From JBBPYA01 sp038200385 (GTDB taxonomy: Bacteria; Actinomycetota; Actinomycetes; Mycobacteriales; Geodermatophilaceae): DNA of 32,192 nucleotides. The notes below the pieces were generated by a model. It searched no databases and was not told the origin of the DNA. It saw only the letters and a program-made list of their open reading frames with translations. Numbering within the stretch: the first letter of the stretch is position 1; every line of letters begins with the position of its first letter. The position numbers were made by a program, and so were the translations under genes. This document shows, piece after piece, positions 29,423 through 32,192 of this stretch. The DNA lies in assembly GCA_038200385.1 (NCBI GenBank), contig JBBPYA010000331.1, positions 1-32,192 of the forward strand, in the 5' to 3' direction.

Positions 29423-30589
29423 ATGACCATCGCCCTCGGAATGCCCGAGCTGCCCCCGCCGACCCTGGCCGAGCGCCGGCGGACCCGGCAGATCACCGTC
29501 GGCAAGGGTTCGCACGCGGTCCAGGTCGGCAGCGAGGCGCCGGTCTCCGTGCAGTCGATGACGACCACGAAGACCGCCGACATCGATGCCACCCTGCAGC
29601 AGATCGCCGAGCTGACCGCCGCCGGCTGCCAGATCGTCCGGGTCGCCGTGCCGGACACCGACGACGCGCAGGCGCTGCCGGTGATCGCGGCCAAGTCGCA
29701 GATCCCGGTGATCGCCGACATCCACTTCCAGCCGCGGTACGTGTTCGCCGCGATCGAGGCCGGCTGCGCGGCGGTCCGGGTCAACCCCGGCAACATCAAG
29801 CGATTTGACGACAAGGTCGCAGACATCGCCAAGGCCGCGGGTGCGGCCGGCGTACCGATCCGGATCGGTGTCAACGCCGGCAGCCTGGACCGGCGGCTGC
29901 TGGAGAAGTACGGCAAGGCCACCCCCGAGGCGCTGGTCGAATCGGCGTTGTGGGAGTGCTCGCTGTTCGAGGAGCACGACTTCCGCGACATCAAGATCTC
30001 GGTCAAGCACCACGACCCGGTGGTCATGATCCGGGCGTACGAGCTGCTGGCCGAGCAGTGCGACTACCCCCTGCACCTCGGCGTCACCGAGGCCGGGCCG
30101 AGGTTCCAGGGCACCATCAAGTCCGCGGTCGCCTTCGGTGCCCTGCTCTCGCGGGGCATCGGCGACACGATCCGGGTCTCGCTGTCCGCTCCGCCGGTCG
30201 AGGAGGTCAAGGTCGGCCTGCAGATCCTGGAGTCGCTGAACCTGCGCCGCCGTGGCCTGGAGATCGTGTCCTGCCCGTCCTGCGGCCGCGCCCAGGTCGA
30301 CGTGTACACCCTCGCCGAGCGGGTCACCGCCGGGCTGGAGGGGATGGAGGTCCCGTTGCGGGTCGCGGTGATGGGCTGTGTCGTGAACGGCCCCGGGGAG
30401 GCGCGGGAGGCCGATCTCGGTGTGGCCTCCGGCAACGGCAAGGGCCAGATCTTCGTCAAGGGCGAGGTGATCAAGACGGTGCCGGAGTCGCAGATCGTGG
30501 AGACCCTCATCGAGGAGGCCATCCGACTGGCCGAGACGATGTCGGCCGACTCGACGCCGTCCGGGCCGCCCCGGGTCGAGGTGGGCTAG
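29423..30589 (+). CDS. ispG: 4-hydroxy-3-methylbut-2-enyl diphosphate synthase IspG (388 aa)
   Basis: Second-to-last enzyme of the MEP pathway, converting MEcPP to HMBPP through a 4Fe-4S cluster. The TIM-barrel part includes VSVQSMTTTKTADIDAT, IPVIADIHFQPRY, VRVNPGNI and PLHLGVTEAG. The cluster ligands are Cys284 and Cys287 (SCPSCGRA), Cys319 (MGCVVNGPGE) and Glu326. The gene lies 10 bases after rseP and 6 bases before the GNAT gene, so all belong to the dxr operon. Upstream of ATG 29423 only a weak GACGGGACG is seen, suggesting translation coupled to rseP. Length is usual. Confidence 0.97.
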   Translation: MTIALGMPELPPPTLAERRRTRQITVGKGSHAVQVGSEAPVSVQSMTTTKTADIDATLQQIAELTAAGCQIVRVAVPDTDDAQALPVIAAKSQIPVIADIHFQPRYVFAAIEAGCAAVRVNPGNIKRFDDKVADIAKAAGAAGVPIRIGVNAGSLDRRLLEKYGKATPEALVESALWECSLFEEHDFRDIKISVKHHDPVVMIRAYELLAEQCDYPLHLGVTEAGPRFQGTIKSAVAFGALLSRGIGDTIRVSLSAPPVEEVKVGLQILESLNLRRRGLEIVSCPSCGRAQVDVYTLAERVTAGLEGMEVPLRVAVMGCVVNGPGEAREADLGVASGNGKGQIFVKGEVIKTVPESQIVETLIEEAIRLAETMSADSTPSGPPRVEVG

Positions 30590-30595
30590 TACCGC

Positions 30596-31435
30596 ATGCT
30601 CCGGATCGCCGACACCCGGCTGCTCGACGAGGTCGACCGCTCTGCCGTCGACCGGCTGCTGGCCGCGGATCCGGTGGCCGGCTGCCTGATCGCCACTCGG
30701 GTCGAGTCGGCCGGGCTGAACCACCGCCGGCTCGGGGCGCAGCTGTGGGGACACGGCAAGCCGGAGCTGGACGGCCTGTGCCTGTCCGGGGCCAACCTGG
30801 TCCCGTTGAGTTCCTCCGCGGCGGCGCTGGGGGCCTTCGCCGAGCGGGCCGGCGTGCAGGGCCGGCGCTGCTCGTCCATCGTCGGGCTCGAACGCGCGGT
30901 GGAGCCGGTCTGGTCCGCACTCGCCGCGCAATGGGACCCACCGCGGGAGATCCGCGACAACCAGCCGCTGCTGAGCATCGCCGGGCCGCCCCTGGTCGCC
31001 CCGGACCGCGCCGTACGCCGGGTGCAGCGCAGCGAGCTGGACGTGCTGATGCCGGCCTGCGTCGAGATGTTCACCGAGGAGGTCGGGGTGTCCCCGATCG
31101 GGGCCGACGGGGGCCGGGCCTACCGCGGCCGGGTGGCCGACCTGATCGGCGCCGGTCGGGCCTTCGCCCGGATAGAGGACGGCGAGGTCGTGTTCAAGGC
31201 CGAGCTCGGCGCGGTGTCGGCGCGGGCCTGCCAGATCCAGGGGGTCTGGGTGCACCCGCAGCGCCGCGGCGAGGGGCTCGCGGCGGCCGGGACGGCGGCG
31301 GTCGTCGCCGAGGCGCTGGCCTCGGTGGCGCCGGTCGTCAGCCTCTACGTCAACCACTTCAACGAGCCGGCGCTGCGGGCCTACCGCCGGGTCGGGTTCA
31401 CGCGGGTGGGCACGTTCGCGACCGTGCTGTTCTGA
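30596..31435 (+). CDS. GNAT family acetyltransferase with N-terminal DUF4081 domain (279 aa)
   Basis: A two-part protein: an N-terminal ~140-residue DUF4081-like region (LLAADPVAGCLIATRVESAG, GANLVPL) and a C-terminal GNAT acetyl-CoA-dependent acyltransferase domain. The acetyl-CoA loop is HPQRRGEGLAAAG (Gln222, Arg223, Gly225, Gly227), preceded by the GVWV strand and followed by SLYVNHFNEPALRAYRRVGF, the classic GNAT motif B. The acceptor is unknown. Directly downstream of ispG (6 bases), it is the standard actinobacterial neighbour, equivalent to the mycobacterial gene after gcpE. ATG 30596 is used. It converges on the next gene, with 15 bases between stops. Confidence 0.92.
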   Translation: MLRIADTRLLDEVDRSAVDRLLAADPVAGCLIATRVESAGLNHRRLGAQLWGHGKPELDGLCLSGANLVPLSSSAAALGAFAERAGVQGRRCSSIVGLERAVEPVWSALAAQWDPPREIRDNQPLLSIAGPPLVAPDRAVRRVQRSELDVLMPACVEMFTEEVGVSPIGADGGRAYRGRVADLIGAGRAFARIEDGEVVFKAELGAVSARACQIQGVWVHPQRRGEGLAAAGTAAVVAEALASVAPVVSLYVNHFNEPALRAYRRVGFTRVGTFATVLF

Positions 31436-31450
31436 CGCCGGCGGGCCTGT

Positions 31451-32192
31451 TCACGCCCCGAGCACGTCGCGCACGAGCCACAGCCGCGGCTGCACTGCCG
31501 CCTTGCCGCAGGACTCCGGTCGCGCCGGGGTAGCGGCCGACGCCGCCATCTGGACTGTCCAGGCCCGCCCGTCCCGGTGCCGGACGGCGACCGCCCAGCG
31601 GCCCGGGTCCAGCGGTTCGGGCTCGTCCACGTCCAGGGCGGCGATGGCCGCCTCCCCGATGCTGCGGCGTACCGCCTCGTCCGCGACCTGACCCTGCGGC
31701 GTGAGCCAGCTGCGCCCGCGCAGCCCGGACCGGACCAGTCGGCCGTCCTCGGCGGCGGCCCAGGCCTCCCGCGCCGTCGCCGGATCGAGGTGGCCGTAGA
31801 CCGCTCCGGAGGGGAGGAACGCCGCCGTGGGCGCGAAGCGGTGCCCGCCGAGATGGCTGCACTCCCACACCAGGTCGGGATCGGTGTCGGCCAGCTCCAG
31901 GGCCAGCTGGCGGCCCCGCACCGCGCAACAACGGTCCCGCCTGCCGTTCGTGCAGACCAGCGCCGTCCCGCCCGGAAGGGTGATCCCGGTAGCGGGGACG
32001 ACGCCGGCGGCAAGCTCCGCGGGATCCAGGGTCAGGACGGCGGACGGTGCATCGACGGTGAGCAGCCGCAGCCAGGACGCGGCGGGCGCGGCGTGCGCGA
32101 TCAGGACGGCGTGCCGCCCCTCGTGGTCGGGGTGCCGCCCCGGGCGGCGGACGAGGACGACCTTGACACCGGTGCCGTCGGCCCAACGTTGC
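31451..32192 (-). CDS. Sucrase/ferredoxin-like family protein, 5' part outside window
   Basis: A thioredoxin-like 2Fe-2S protein of the Suc_Fer-like family. The frame is open to the end of the window on the minus strand with no start codon that fits the family start, so the N-terminus lies beyond it. Seen in order: VKVVLVRRPGRHPDHEG; the cluster-related ALVCTNGRRDRCCAVRGRQL; VWECSHLGGHRFAPTAAFLP, typical of the family with Cys and His; then a C-terminal region (WTVQMAASAATPARPESCGK) carrying another Cys. In related proteins the Cys residues bind a 2Fe-2S cluster; the reaction is unknown. In many actinobacteria proS or nusA-region genes follow the GNAT gene instead, so this position may be lineage-specific. 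Confidence 0.88.
   Translation of the reverse strand, partial: QRWADGTGVKVVLVRRPGRHPDHEGRHAVLIAHAAPAASWLRLLTVDAPSAVLTLDPAELAAGVVPATGITLPGGTALVCTNGRRDRCCAVRGRQLALELADTDPDLVWECSHLGGHRFAPTAAFLPSGAVYGHLDPATAREAWAAAEDGRLVRSGLRGRSWLTPQGQVADEAVRRSIGEAAIAALDVDEPEPLDPGRWAVAVRHRDGRAWTVQMAASAATPARPESCGKAAVQPRLWLVRDVLGA

Noticed and set aside
27025..30027. 1000-residue open frame on the minus strand opposite dxr, rseP and ispG
   Set aside because: Antisense shadow of three well-conserved genes in GC-rich DNA; Arg/Pro/Ala/Gly-rich with no domain.
1..32192. tRNA, rRNA genes or insertion sequences
   Set aside because: None recognised: no tRNA-like cloverleaf ends, rRNA stretches, transposase motifs or terminal inverted repeats were seen by eye.

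Overview
The window is GC-rich actinobacterial chromosome. GTG starts are common, genes often overlap by ATGA or GTGA, and the gene order is the conserved actinobacterial block rpsP-khpA-rimM-trmD-rplS-lepB-rnhB-DUF2469-yraN-yifB-dprA-xerC-M23-rpsB-tsf-pyrH-frr-cdsA-rlmN-dxr-rseP-ispG-GNAT. The genus cannot be fixed from the sequence alone.

Layout. 1-3050: end of an amidohydrolase, a small acidic orphan, an archaeal/eukaryotic-type prolyl-tRNA synthetase (proS) and a DUF402 protein. 3303-5932: translation cluster (rpsP, khpA, rimM, trmD, rplS). 5995-8991: signal peptidase I, two NUDIX hydrolases, RNase HII and DUF2469. 9004-13057: an S51 peptidase facing away from yraN-yifB-dprA. 13130-16121: two minus-strand subtilases between dprA and xerC, the first intact and the second a pseudogene. 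16300-18010: XerC recombinase converging on a degenerate M23 protein. 18410-22807: rpsB-tsf-pyrH-frr-cdsA, with a structured rpsB leader. 22935-25484: DUF952 and a SpoU methyltransferase (minus), rlmN, and DUF2631 (minus). 25561-26315: a small gene graveyard of TetR and MMPL-transporter remnants. 26323-31435: a NUDIX gene facing away from dxr-rseP-ispG-GNAT. 31451-end: start-less part of a sucrase/ferredoxin-like protein.

Functionally this is mostly housekeeping: ribosome assembly and rRNA/tRNA modification (rpsP, khpA, rimM, trmD, rlmN, rpsB, tsf, frr), protein export and membrane proteolysis (lepB, rseP), DNA processing (rnhB, yraN, yifB, dprA, xerC), and lipid and isoprenoid synthesis (cdsA, dxr, ispG). 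I see no complete novel defence or mobile system. The unusual signals are in-frame minisatellites at gene ends: a 15-bp TAEPP repeat spanning the khpA stop and the front of rimM, an 18-bp repeat at the cdsA 3' end in which every unit carries its own stop codon, and an Ala/Glu/Pro-rich S2 tail. Others are the decayed subtilase duplicate, the three-hairpin rpsB leader, and several -10-like hexamers 6-9 bases before start codons that suggest leaderless transcripts.
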